Part shown: piece after piece, positions 22,666 through 32,454 of the stretch
How the letters are laid out: each line of letters starts with the position of its first letter
Numbering within the stretch: the first letter of the stretch is position 1
Source: Mesostigma viride
Lineage: Eukaryota; Streptophyta; Mesostigmatophyceae; Mesostigmatales; Mesostigmataceae
Length of the DNA stretch: 64,000 nucleotides
Direction: 5' to 3'
Assembly: GCA_009746045.1 (NCBI GenBank)
Contig: RPFO01000645.1
Coordinates: 537,185-601,184, forward strand
The notes under the pieces: model-generated
Told to the model about the DNA's origin: nothing
The model's database searches: none
Seen by the model: only the letters and a program-made list of their open reading frames with translations
Translations under genes and position numbers: made by a program

Positions 22666-23269
22666 TGCACATGCATTAAATTATATTAAATTAGAACATG
22701 AATGACTCCGTTGTACCTAGATTGATGTAGCACATATTCCCTTGCTGGATGGATGGAGGTGGGCGAAGCATATGGCATATGCTTCCTAAATATCATGGAG
22801 ACAACCAGCGCAGGCCAGAAATCGGGAGAATCCAGACCATGGTAGCTCGAGCCTGCCGTTATCTTGTCCGCGTGTTCGAGTCGTACAGGATGATGAATAT
22901 GAATGGTGCATGATGGAAATGTGTAGCCTTGTGCATTGAAATGATGGCTGGCTTACGTGTAGAGCGACTAGATGACCTAGACGGTGGTGCCGGAAACAGC
23001 TTGCTTGATCAGGGCGTGTGTTTCGAGCCTAACTGGCTGGGAGTGTCTAGTGGTGAGCACCATTGCTGCGATCGCTCTCCCGCCATTTACGAGGAAATAC
23101 CCGCGCAAATGGAAAACAACTGAAAAGGTCTAGCTTCATAACTATAACATTAATTAGTCATGTACATGTGTGCCCATGATCGATGTACGCGCCTGCACAC
23201 ACCAGATGCTGCCTAGCCTTATTAAATATTTAGTTATGCTGTGATTACGCAGAGGAGAGCTACTCTCTG

Positions 23270-23790
23270 CTGAGAAGCCATGCCCTAGCTTTTGTATAGC
23301 CATGGTGATCTTCCCCCCCATGACAGGCCCCCCTTAGTTGGGTTGAGCTTGAGACTCTGGGGGGTGCAGGTGCCCTTGGTGCACCTAGAGCAAGTGTCGT
23401 TTACATTCCCACCCCTGCAGGAAATAGCTTAGAATGTATTGAAAAGCCATATGCCCCTTCTCTGGGATATGTGGTACATAGTAGGCTCCCAACCATTAAT
23501 TAATTAATTAATTAATTATCAACATCACTCCGTTGGGAGTCAATGTAGCACATATCCCTGAGAAGGGGCATATGGCTTTTAATACATCCTAGGCTACTTC
23601 ATGCAAGGGTGGGAATGTAAGCAACACTTGCTCTAGGTGCCGCGAGGGCACCTGCACCACCATGCTGTCTCAGGTTCAACCCAACGAAGGGGATCCCGGC
23701 ATGGGGGAGGAAGATCATCATGGCTATACAAGGGCTAGGGCATGGCTTCTCGACAGAGAGCATCTCTCTGCATGGCATAGCATGGCTAAA
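23270..23790. mobile_element. two short retroelement copies tail-to-tail (inverted repeat)
   Basis: The left copy (about 23270-23500, plus) and right copy (about 23515-23790, minus) are diverged copies of one SINE-like sequence. Shared pieces are AAGCCATATGCCCCTTCTC, ATTCCCACCC and the CTAGGTGC / GGCACCTGCACC segment. They meet at a (TTAA)n tail. The right copy keeps the hairpin ACTCCGTTGGGAGT and TGTAGCACATATCCCTGAGA. A transcript through both arms would form a long hairpin. Confidence 0.75.
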
Positions 23791-23865
23791 TTCTTAATGC
23801 AGCATCCATGGGGGTCCCATTATAGGCATGGCTTGGCTAAACTCTGAAGAATCCCAACCATCACA

Positions 23866-24180
23866 TATATATATTCATGAATTGAGAATGATAGATTACG
23901 GAGGTGAGATAGGCATGCAACATAAGGAAAAACCCGATAACTGGGAGAATAACCCTGAAGAAATTAATAGTAATCTGACACAGACATCCAAGGATCACGC
24001 TGCAGCTGCACAAGGTACAACACAAATATATATTCATTGAGAATGATAGATTACGGAGGTGAGATAGGCATGCAACATAAGGAAAAACCCGATAACTGGG
24101 AGAATAACCCTGAAGAAATTAAGAGTAATCTGACCGTACAGACATCCAAGGATCACGCCAGCGGCACAAGGTACAACTAA
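23866..24180. repeat. direct tandem duplication, ~160-bp unit x2
   Basis: Two adjacent near-identical copies beginning ATATATATTCATTGAGAATG or its variant, containing GATAGATTACGGAGGTGAGA and ATAACCCTGAAGAAATTAA, and ending GGCACAAGGTACAAC. Few differences suggest a recent duplication. No coding function is seen. Confidence 0.9.
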
Positions 24181-24601
24181 CTAGACATCACAAAACTACA
24201 CGCAGCAACAGCGCTGCCGGCCCACCGGCATGCAGGCCTGGAAGGGATCTAGACCGCATGGGTCGCGACAAAGTCGGCCCGGGTGCGGCCAGGTTGTAAA
24301 ATACGTGTGCGGGGTATAATACGTGGACTTAAAATACGCGTATTATACGTGGGGGGTATAAAATACGCGGTGGTAAAATGCGCGACAGTTTTTGTGGTCC
24401 AATTGTCAGTCACCCAATTAGCACGCTCCTTGATGATGGTCATGCAGTTATTACAACTGAAATTTGGTGTATATGCTTATTTATTAACATCTTCCATTTA
24501 TGCCCTGCAATCCTATCTGATTATGATTTGTTAAATGCAGGGGGGAGCATGCTGCAACGGGAATAGTAAGGATTCAATTAATTAATTGATTGTAAGGAAA
24601 G

Positions 24602-25207
24602 CCATCCACTATATAATGCATGAGAGGACATAAGACACAACTTCCGAGAAGGAGGGGTGACGTGCCCTCCTTCGTACTGGATCATGCCGGCCACCATCTG
24701 CTTGAAAGAGGCGCTCTCAGCCGCATTGAAGGCAATGCCGTTCTCGATAAAAAATTCGGCAGCCAGCAGCTGGACACCTTTCTCGTCGACGGGAACCAGC
24801 CATTTGGTGATGCTCAGCTGGCCTTTGCTGGGAACCGACGACAAGTCAGCCGGCGCAGCCCCTCCCATCTCCGCCATTGCCCTGTTCAAATTGTGCTGCT
24901 TTTAGGCGTCTGACTGCTGCGACTTGTTGTTATACATCCTGAGAAACTTGCTCCGGATATTCGGTGGAATTTTGTCGCAGGGTAACATCCCTTCCCCTGC
25001 GATTCCGGCAAAGTGTGCACGGACTCGGAATACGCTGATTGCCCCCGCCCCGTATGAGAACTTCTTGTTGCAAAATGAGCAGAACTTATTCGACACAAAC
25101 TGCGTTTTGTTACTAACAGCATCTGTGACTGCTTCTTTCTTCTCGAGAACGAAATCCCATTCAGGCCCTTTCTTCCTCATGGCTGCAAATCGAAAATGGC
25201 TGCACAC
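24602..25207 (-). pseudogene. hAT transposase fragment (BED zinc finger plus DUF659-like), one in-frame stop
   Basis: The upstream part (25207-24905) has a BED-type zinc finger: FCSFCNKKFSYGAGAIS, then FRVRAHFAGI, then MLPCDKIPPNIRSKF. After a single TAA stop (codon at 24902-24904) the same frame continues into AAEFFIENGIAFNAAESASF and VTPPSRK, the pattern that opens the DUF659 segment of hAT transposases. The catalytic core and dimerisation domain are absent. One nonsense codon in an otherwise open frame suggests recent inactivation. Motifs of the form TAAAATACG cluster at 24295-24375 and 25505-25530 on either side, but clear terminal inverted repeats were not found. Confidence 0.7.
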
Positions 25208-25795
25208 TGTCGCACAGTCGCACTGGCCTCGTCGTCGCTATATTGCATTACACCGTCAGTAGCACAGCTGGCATTTGCTGGCACACTGTTATTATGCGTT
25301 ATGCACCTAGTCCTAGCTGTCTCCTACCGGCCAAACATTTTGCAAGGCTTGCGCTTTATGAAAAGAACTGTACGCATCTACTTCTAGTAGTAAAAATCTC
25401 AAACGTGCAGTGAGCGCGCCGCGCCCAGAATCTGGGCACCGCGCCAGTGCCCGCTGCCCGCTGGTACCCCCGAAAAATTCGAAGTCCAAACCGCGCGGTC
25501 AGACGTAAAATACGCGTAAAATACGTCGAGGCCCATACCTGGTAATATGCTTTATCCCGCATTTTATCGCAAAAGTGCGGCGTACATAACAACCCGGGGG
25601 TGCGGCGGAATAACACATCAGCCACGGTGCGAGTGAGGGCGAGTGACAGGCGCTGCCGCCAATACGAGGACCACGTGCGGGCCGACCACGGGGCGGTCTG
25701 ACCCTCGAGGTCGAGGCGGTCTTCACGGCACAAATATATATATTAAAAATATAATCACATATATATACTCCCGACCATTCGCCTCCGGTTGATCC

Positions 25796-26775
25796 ATGTC
25801 CCCGAGCGCCGCGCCCCAGTGGCCGGCCGCCCCGACTGGTCGCGAATCATTTGCTCTGCGCCCGGTCCGGGGGGATCCTGAGGACTGGACGGACACCGAG
25901 CGCGAACGCAACCAGTGCCGCGAGGAGTACCCATGGCGGCCCTGGACGCCCGGGCGGACGTCGACGCGCTGGACCAGGGTGCTCCCAACGCCGCCATTCT
26001 TGCGGGCTTCGCGGCCCGCGCCCCGTTGCTGGCGGCCCGGCACCTGCCGGTCATGCCCCGCCGCCGCACCGGCCCGCTCTACCGCCAGGACCCCAAGGTC
26101 TTGGTCGCCCGGCACCGCCTCAAGCTTGCCTAACCGGGACCCGAGCGCTGCAGAAACTGGTGCTCAAGGCAGCCCTGGTGGAGGCCTACGAGCAGGCTCA
26201 GGACGCAGAGGCCGGCGGCCCAGCCAGTGCATCGCAGATGCCAAGGCCTGCCAAGCTCGCAACTGCACGGGGCAAGGACATGTCGGTACCACGTACCGGC
26301 CTCGACCGGCTCGGCGGAAGCGCACCCCGGTGTCCAGAGCACACGGGGGACGGCATGGCGCCGGTCAGCCTTGACCGTTGGTTGGCCCACAGTTAATTAA
26401 TGTTTCCTTGACAGGTGGGGCTCGCGCCGGCCCCCCCCCGCGCCGCGGCCGACTTCACTGACCCCGAGACGGCCGCCCGTCTCGGTGTTGCCGGACCCCC
26501 CCCGGCGCCGCCTGCGCCCCCCTCCTCGGCCGCGGACTACCAAGTCCCCGCCTTGCAGGATAGAGGGCTGCCTTGCCACTGCAACGGCGTCGTCCACCCC
26601 GCGGCCTTCACTTTGAAGGAATTGGACGGCGGGCCCTTGCTCGCCTGCGGTTACTACTCGACGCGGCGGTCGGTGCATGTCGAGCACCTTTCTGCTGATG
26701 AGCTGCTGAAGACCCCTGCCCCGGCGGTGAGGGATCTTCTGCTGGCGTTCTGCAACCGTGTCCTGCGGCTCTGAT
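25796..26775 (+). pseudogene. GC-rich ORF remnants before a LINE reverse transcriptase
   Basis: Several overlapping open stretches in different frames with coding-like, GC-rich composition. One reads LGVAGPPPAPPAPPSSAADY and later PCHCNGVVH plus LLACGYYSTRRSVHVEH, a Cys/His-rich piece. They lie just upstream of and in the same orientation as the reverse transcriptase remnant, so they may be the N-terminal part of the same retroelement. I do not recognise the domain. The frame changes suggest decay. Confidence 0.4.
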
Positions 26776-28190
26776 GAGCCTCCGCCTGCTTAGTGAGTGG
26801 CAGACGGCCGGCCATCCGAGTCATGCTGTACAAGAAGGGCTCTGCTGCTGACCCCGCGGTAACTATCCGGGGGGTGTCTGCCTCCAGTCTGAGCGCCCGC
26901 GCGCTGAAGGTCTTCATGCGCATGATGCTGCACAGCCTGGCTCCGCGCCGGCCGCGCTGGACCCACACCTGGGTGAGTCTCAGATCAGTCAGATGGGTTT
27001 CCGTCGTGGTCGTAACACTGTCATGGCTTTATTTGTCGCGCACCGGTTGATGGACCTGAGGAGCGTCGCCTTTGCCCTGATGCATGGTTTGCCGCTGCAG
27101 GTCTTCATTTTTGTCGACTATATCAAACGGCCTTTAATTAATTAATTAATTAAACTCGTGCTCCCGTTGGGGAGTCACGGAGCACCGAAGTGCTTTTAAT
27201 CCCTGTGTGTGCACTACAGGAGAAAGGGCAGAGACCCCCAGTCTCCTTCATGCCAAAGGCATGCCACAGCTGCAATCGGGCGCGGCTCAAGCTAAAAGGA
27301 CAGGCTAACGATCCGGCAAACTGTGGGTGCAATAAGACCCATGTGAGCATATCATAGCAAGGAGCGTGGGCAAGTAATCTGAACACCGGAAACGGCCTTT
27401 GATGTCCACGGTCCTCTGGGACTCAGGCTCTTTGGGCCATCCTAGCTCTAGATCGGGTACCGCCAGCGTTTATTGCTGCCATTCGTCGACTGTATGAGGG
27501 CTCACAGGCAGTAGTAGTGCGGACTGCGGAAGGCACCACCCCGCCGTTCCTCCTTCACCACGGGGTGTGGCAAGGTTGTATAGTCCTGTCCCCATATCTA
27601 CAGGTTCGTTATTGCATGTCGTGGATCAGTCACTCACGTCATGCGCCGGGCACGTGCACGCTTTACTGCTCTTATATAAAGGGGTTCGAGCCCAGCTTGG
27701 CGAGCGCGAGCACGGCGGGGGCGGCATGCGCATGCACTGGATACCGCCTGGCCGACCTAATTTATGCGGATGACTACCACCCGTCATCGCGCGCCCCGAG
27801 CACATTCAGACCTGGCTGGACTGTCTGGGGTTGGAGGCGAGGGCGGTGGGGTCGGAGATTAGTGTCAAAACTGAGGCGATGGTGATTGGGGCCTCCAGTC
27901 GCCCGCCTCTGCCGCGCCTGCTCGACGGGGCGGAGGTCCCGTTCCGTGATCGCTTTAAACTGCATGTTAGGGAGCATGCTCCCCGACACCGCCGACGATG
28001 TGGACATCCGCATCGGCCTGGCCTGGGCCCGGCTCCGTTCGCTCAACACATACTGGCGCTTGAAGGGCCTGGGCAAGCACCGTAAGAGCATGCTCTTCAA
28101 GGTCCTGGTCCTCACGGTGCTTACGCATGGCGCCGAGGCATGGACACTGAGGCTCACGGACACAGTGGCCGAGTGGCGGCTAAGAGAGGA
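26776..28190 (+). pseudogene. LINE reverse transcriptase remnant, interrupted by a later insertion
   Basis: Frame-shifted but clear reverse transcriptase blocks: MGFRRGRNTVMALFVAHRL, then VFIFVDYIK; after the insertion AFIAAIRRLYEGSQAVVVRT and LLHHGVWQGC. The catalytic YADD box follows in LADLIYADD, then HGAEAWTLRLTDTVAEWR of the post-RT region. The order matches non-LTR retrotransposon ORF2. The frame is cut at 27136-27389 by a smaller retroelement with a perfect target duplication. At about 28190 it breaks into an ORF1-type fragment on the other strand. I cannot name the LINE clade. Confidence 0.8.
27136..27389 (-). mobile_element. short retroelement (ORF1-element 3' end) with 11-bp target duplication
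   Basis: A 254-bp minus-strand insertion ending in the hairpin GGAGTCACGGAGC / CTCCCGTTGGGGAG and a (TTAA)n tail at 27136-27152. It is flanked by AAACGGCCTTT at 27125-27135 and 27390-27400. Removing it rejoins the reverse transcriptase frame around VDYIK-AFD. Related copies lie at 36353-36606, 37527-37765 and 37817-38080. Confidence 0.9.
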
Positions 28191-28695
28191 GCGGGCTCTG
28201 CCCCCAGTCTCCTTCATGCCTAAGGCATGCCACAGCTGCATTCGGGCCGACGCTAGCTAGCTAAACGGACACGCTAACGATCCGGCAATCTGTGGGTGCA
28301 ATAAGAGTCACCCATGTGAGCATGGCATAACAAGGAGCGTGGGCAAGTAATCTGATCATAGCCAGGACGTAGCATGGCTGTACAAGGGTCACTAAGCTAA
28401 GGCTATGGCTGGTTGTGTACCGTGCTTGAGCGGTGCACGTGACTAGTAGGTATGTTGGCAACGCTATAGGCAAACATTCTAAGCATGGCTGCCATAGCGG
28501 CAGTGACTACCAATGGATACAAGCTAGGGCTACTAGGCAAGCTATTCTAGCCCGCTGGGGGCGTCCACATCTTGTGGTTGATCATCAGGTCCCTGCCCAT
28601 CCAGTACACCTTGGGCTTCTGGGGGTCCTGCTTGTGGCGGAGGTATTCCGGCGCCACAGGTCGCGTCGCTGCTTCTGCTGAGCGGGGGTCAGGTC
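28191..28695 (-). pseudogene. ORF1-element fragment (C-terminus plus 3' UTR)
   Basis: The reverse complement matches the 3' UTR and last part of ORF1 of the element at 36353-37470, including the ORF1 end near VYWMGRDLMINHKMW. It is fused on its left to LINE reverse transcriptase and on its right to an ORF2 C-terminus in the opposite orientation, so it is a rearranged remnant. Confidence 0.7.
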
Positions 28696-28945
28696 GTCGT
28701 CCAGTACAAGAAGCGGTGGCAGAAGATTGTCCAGACTCACACGCCAGCCCCTGTGGGCAAGCCCCCTCCCCCCAAGCGGAAAGGTCGTCTTGCTGAATAG
28801 TGTAGTTAGATTTTTTTTCTAGATAGCTTAGTTAGGTTCGTTCGATTACGCGCGGCTTCGCCCACCTTGATCCATCCATCCAGCAAGGAATATGTGCTAC
28901 GTGATCTCCCAACGGAGACATGCATGTTATACTTTAATTTAATAT
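28696..28945 (+). pseudogene. LINE ORF2 C-terminus and 3' UTR
   Basis: Encodes KKRWQKIVQTHTPAPVGKP, then PPPKRKGRLAE and a TAG stop at about 28800. A 3' UTR follows with GTGCTACGTGATCTCCCAAC and the hairpin CTCCCAACGGAG near 28908, and an AT-rich tail. This shows the shared 3' end downstream of a real ORF2 stop. A second hairpin (ACTCCCAACGGAGT) lies at about 28958. Confidence 0.75.
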
Positions 28946-29044
28946 CTAGCTTTAATACTCCCAACGGAGTACGTTATGTTCCTAAATAATTTGATATGCA
29001 GGCAAATTAATATTTGTAGTATTTAATTTCATCACACGTGCTCC

Positions 29045-29240
29045 CCGCAGATAAATGGTCTTGAATTATAAAAGATACCAAATTCTTATGCAACCTAGCT
29101 GGTGGAAACGGAAACCCTGAAGGGATAAAGCCCCGGCCTGCATACACGTCTTGAATTATAAAAGATAGGTACCAAATTCTTATCCAGCCGGCCTAGCTGG
29201 TGGAAACGGAAAGGGATAAAGACCCGGCCTGCATACATAT
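29045..29240. repeat. direct duplication, ~95-bp unit x2
   Basis: Two copies containing GTCTTGAATTATAAAAGATA, AATTCTTATGC/CCAG and GCTGGTGGAAACGGAAA, ending CCCGGCCTGCATACA. A copy of the dispersed AACCAGCGCAGGCCAGAAAT repeat follows at 29252-29320. Confidence 0.85.
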
Positions 29241-29724
29241 CAATTAGTCGAGACATGCAACCAGCGCAGGCCAGAAATCTGGAGAATCGATCTGGAGCAT
29301 GGTAGCTCGAGCCTGCCGTTATCTGAAATCCACGCGTCTTCAAGTTGATGATGCAGACGATATTTGTCACTTTCATGTAATTATTTAATTCTAATGAAAT
29401 TAAAGCATAGTACTGCGTGGCATGCCCATGCGCATAACACGCAAGTACTTGTACCTAGTAGTTACTTACTTCAAGTCGATCATGCAGGATATATTGGATC
29501 TGAATGGAGATGGAAATGTATAGCCTTACATTCACTGAAATCATGGCTTGCTGGCACTAAGAGCAACTAGATGACCTAGTCGTTGGGGCTGGAAACATCT
29601 TGCTTGATCAGGTCGTGTGTTTCGAGACATGCCTAATTTTGTAAGCGTATATAGTGCCATTCCGCCAGCGCAGGCCATGGGCATGGTTGTCCCCGCCACA
29701 CTTGTGCACATATGACTTACGACC
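29241..29724. other. intergenic end of the retroelement zone
   Basis: Holds the dispersed repeat at 29252-29320 and otherwise AT-rich sequence. On the minus strand TGTAA (29527-29531) would be a possible algal-type poly(A) signal for MsrA, but a 5-mer is weak evidence. Confidence 0.4.
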
Positions 29725-29799
29725 GTACATTATTTTTCAGCATTCTAGGGCACCTGGCCCTCTGGCCGGTTTTGTCCCTATCGCGTCATGTGAATATAC
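29725..29799 (-). promoter_or_regulatory. candidate SECIS element in the MsrA 3' UTR
   Basis: Read on the minus strand, 29799-29793 (GTATATT) can pair with 29734-29731 plus 29727-29725 (AATA...TAC) as the basal helix. The core ATGA is at 29789-29786, opposite TGA at 29739-29737. Twelve bases later comes the unpaired AAAA (29773-29770). The main helix pairs TAGGG (29780-29776) with CCCTA (29750-29746). The tip is a mini-helix, CCGGCC (29769-29764) with GGCC-A-GG (29759-29753), closed by AGAG. ATGA, ~12 nt, A-rich bulge and extra apical helix match a type II eukaryotic SECIS. The lower helix has mismatches. It lies about 235 nt past the stop codon. Pairing was done by eye. Confidence 0.6.
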
Positions 29800-30032
29800 A
29801 GAAGGTGTCATTTTGCTAGCAGCGACGCAAGATTACCAGTCCAGCCTTCAAAACAATCCCAGAGCTCCCACCCTGTTGCCGAGCAGGTGGCAGTAGGAAG
29901 GTGGTGCCGATGCCAACGGCAGTTGCCAACAAGAGCGTGCTCGGCAGAGCATGCTCCCTAAAGCATGCATGGTTGACACAGCCTGCTCAATAGAGCGTGC
30001 TCCCTACATCGTGCATGATCGACAGAGCCTGC

Positions 30033-31755
30033 TCAATAGAACATGTCCCGCGCCTTGAGCAGGTACTTCTGGTGGTACTCCTCTGCGCGCGTGAAGACAC
30101 CCGCCGGTTCGATCATCGTCGCTGGCGCACGCCCCCTCGCGGCCGCCTGCTCCTGGAACGTGCGCTGCGCCGCCGCCATCTGGCGCTCGTCGTGCGTGAA
30201 GATGGCAGACATGTACTGGCGGCTGCGGCGGCCCATCGGGTCATGCATGGTCCAAAACAGGTCGAGCAGCTGCTCGTACGTAATCACGTTGGGGTCGTAC
30301 GAGAGCTGCACGCTCTCCGAGTGGTCGCCCATGTTGTGGTACGTGGGGTTCTGCACACGACAGAGCATGGCATATGGCATGGCATGGTACGATGTGTGTG
30401 AAGGCAGCCAGCATTGGCTAGAGTGCTCGGTCAAGTTTGGATAGGTGACAGCGCACGGTGGGTCAAAGTCACATTTAACACTTGACGGGTCAAATAAGAT
30501 ACAATCCATGTCCTGCACACATCACGGCGTCGCATCGCACGGTGGGCGTAGCCAGCAACAACATCGGGTTCTGCATCATCGGCATGCGTTGTATAGTGTG
30601 AGGATGAATGCGGCCAACAACACCGGAATGTCCAACAAATTTCGTTTTACGCTCGTGAACAGCAAGTGGTAGGCCCAGGAGGCTCCAGCTGTGTGCACAC
30701 AGCTTCACAGAGGATGCATGCATGTGTACACGTCTGGGCATGTCAACATGACAGCAAAGCAGAATGCTGTGGGATGAAGGAGTATGTTGACAGTTAAGTT
30801 GAGGGCATATGTTGTCGGTGATTAGAGAAGCAAGCCCCCCTTTAGAAGTCACCTCCGCGAAGCCTAGCACCCAGTCAGATCGACAGTACATGATGTGAGG
30901 GATGCAAGGTAGGTTTTTGCAGGTCTGGAACAGGACATTGTTGTGTGCAGACCACCTGCAGGCATCCGTACCTCTGTGGTTCCACCCGCATAGCCAACTT
31001 GTGTAGATACGATGCCGTGAACCTTCAGGAACGCGGCCTCGGGCTGAAAATGGCATGCACACGCACAAGTCCAACATCGGGATCAGGTTACAACCGAAAG
31101 CGGTGAGAGCACCCCCCCCTTCACATACTCTTCACAGCCATCAAGGTGCCACAAACAGTACCGTTTTCCTCGGGATGCCTTTCGCAATAACCGATATAGC
31201 TCTTCTTTAGTGCTTCGGAAACGGCCTTGAATAAGCGGGGCTGCTGGCGGACATCATCGTGCCGACCATTCGGTCACCTGTAAAGATAGCATGTCGTGAC
31301 GTGTAGTGGCTTCTACGTGCATACGGCTGAAGCATCCCATGGCCTAACGCTATAGATGCTCAAGAAACATGCATGGGCCGAGTGTGCCCAGCTTTTTCCA
31401 ATTCGACATTTCAATCGCTCGGCTGAAGAGTCAAGGCCCACGGGCGTGGAAACATGACGATACTTACTTGCCAAAATCATCCCATAGCAAAGGTAGCCAG
31501 CTCGGTCGGCCTGACAATTTCATTTGCAGACTTGATGACACCGGGGCTGCCATTTTCTCCCTTGCTGGACATGGTCGTCACTTGCCGGGGCAGCTTCACC
31601 ATGGAGGCGGGCCTTGATCCGAGTGGCAGCAAGGTGGCTCGCTTCGTTGGGGAACAATACCTCAGCACAGCCCTGTTTAGGATTCTAGAGGATGCCGCGA
31701 TACCTAAAGCTTGACGAGGCGTGATGTACGGCTTGCACACCACGCACGCACTCAT
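30033..31755 (-). CDS. msrA: peptide-methionine (S)-S-oxide reductase MsrA, selenoprotein
   Basis: Reduces methionine-S-sulfoxide in proteins back to methionine. Three exons on the minus strand: 31755-31468, 31043-30972 and 30350-30033, GT-AG and in phase, giving 225 residues. Exon 1 ends ELATFAMG-TGA-FWQ and exon 2 opens PEAAFLKVHGIVSTQVGYAGG. The family catalytic motif is GCFW, so TGA (31479-31477) sits exactly at the catalytic cysteine and must be read as selenocysteine. Exon 3 holds NPTYHNMGDHSESVQLSYDP, the EQLLDLFW and AEEYHQKYL motifs, and stops with a second TGA. No cysteine follows the catalytic site, so there is no resolving Cys. The ~85 N-terminal residues are rich in Ser, Arg and Ala and may target an organelle. 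The family assignment is firm; which upstream ATG is used is less sure. Chlamydomonas MsrA is a known selenoprotein. Confidence 0.92.
31477..31479 (-). other. in-frame TGA selenocysteine codon of MsrA
   Basis: The codon lies between ATGGGA (Met-Gly) and TTTTGGCAA (Phe-Trp-Gln), nine bases before the exon 1 donor GTAAGT. Reading it as Sec restores the MsrA active-site motif G-U-F-W with no gap on either side. Confidence 0.88.
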
Positions 31756-32454
31756 TGCTCCTTTCTCGAAAGGAAAGATGCCTGGCGCATGCAATTTCAG
31801 GCAATTTATGGATATGGCGGAGAGCCGGGGGGGTTATCAACGCCGCTTCGTGATGTGCAGACAGTATCTATCCCCGGCAGCCATTGACGTGGCGAACTGG
31901 GGGACTCCATCATATGCATGCCCTGGTTCTCCACAACCTGGAAATGCCACGAAGGCAGATTGTGCGAGATACGCTCGACAGCATGCGAAATTGATGTTGT
32001 TCAGTAATTTTATAAATAACGTGATATTACTTCCCTGCAAGTACCACTAATTAAGACCACTATTGTCCGTATCGCCACTTGTCGGGAACATCAGGTAGAT
32101 TGTCAAACATCAACTCGTTCTCGTCATTTCCCGGAAAGTTTTAAAATATTATGCTGGCTGGTCGCGACTCGCGAACGTATGTCAGCATTTGGGGAACGTT
32201 GCGTACAGTAATTTGGAATGCCACCGCCCGCGTGTTTAGCGTAATGCAATAAGACGGAAATGGCGGACTGCTAAAAGCACTGCCAATTTGCCGGCCGATC
32301 CTTCTGTCTCTTGTAGGAACGTGCCAATGTGCCCATACGGCTGGCAGAGAAAGTCTCCTGTGCTGCTCTAGGTTGGAGCTCGTGCTGAATGTACACGGCT
32401 TGGGTGCGGGGCGTGCGATGAGGACCAGTTCAGGGAGACCGCTGTGTTAATGAC
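31756..32454. promoter_or_regulatory. shared upstream region of MsrA (-) and the HPAT-like gene (+)
   Basis: A ~700-bp divergent intergenic region, AT-richer around 31990-32160. It probably holds both promoters and 5' UTRs. No specific element recognised. Confidence 0.4.

Noticed and set aside
31477..31479. TGA in MsrA as a pseudogene-making nonsense mutation
   Set aside because: It falls exactly at the catalytic Cys codon, all other codons, splice sites and motifs are intact, and a SECIS-like fold lies in the 3' UTR. Sec is the better explanation.
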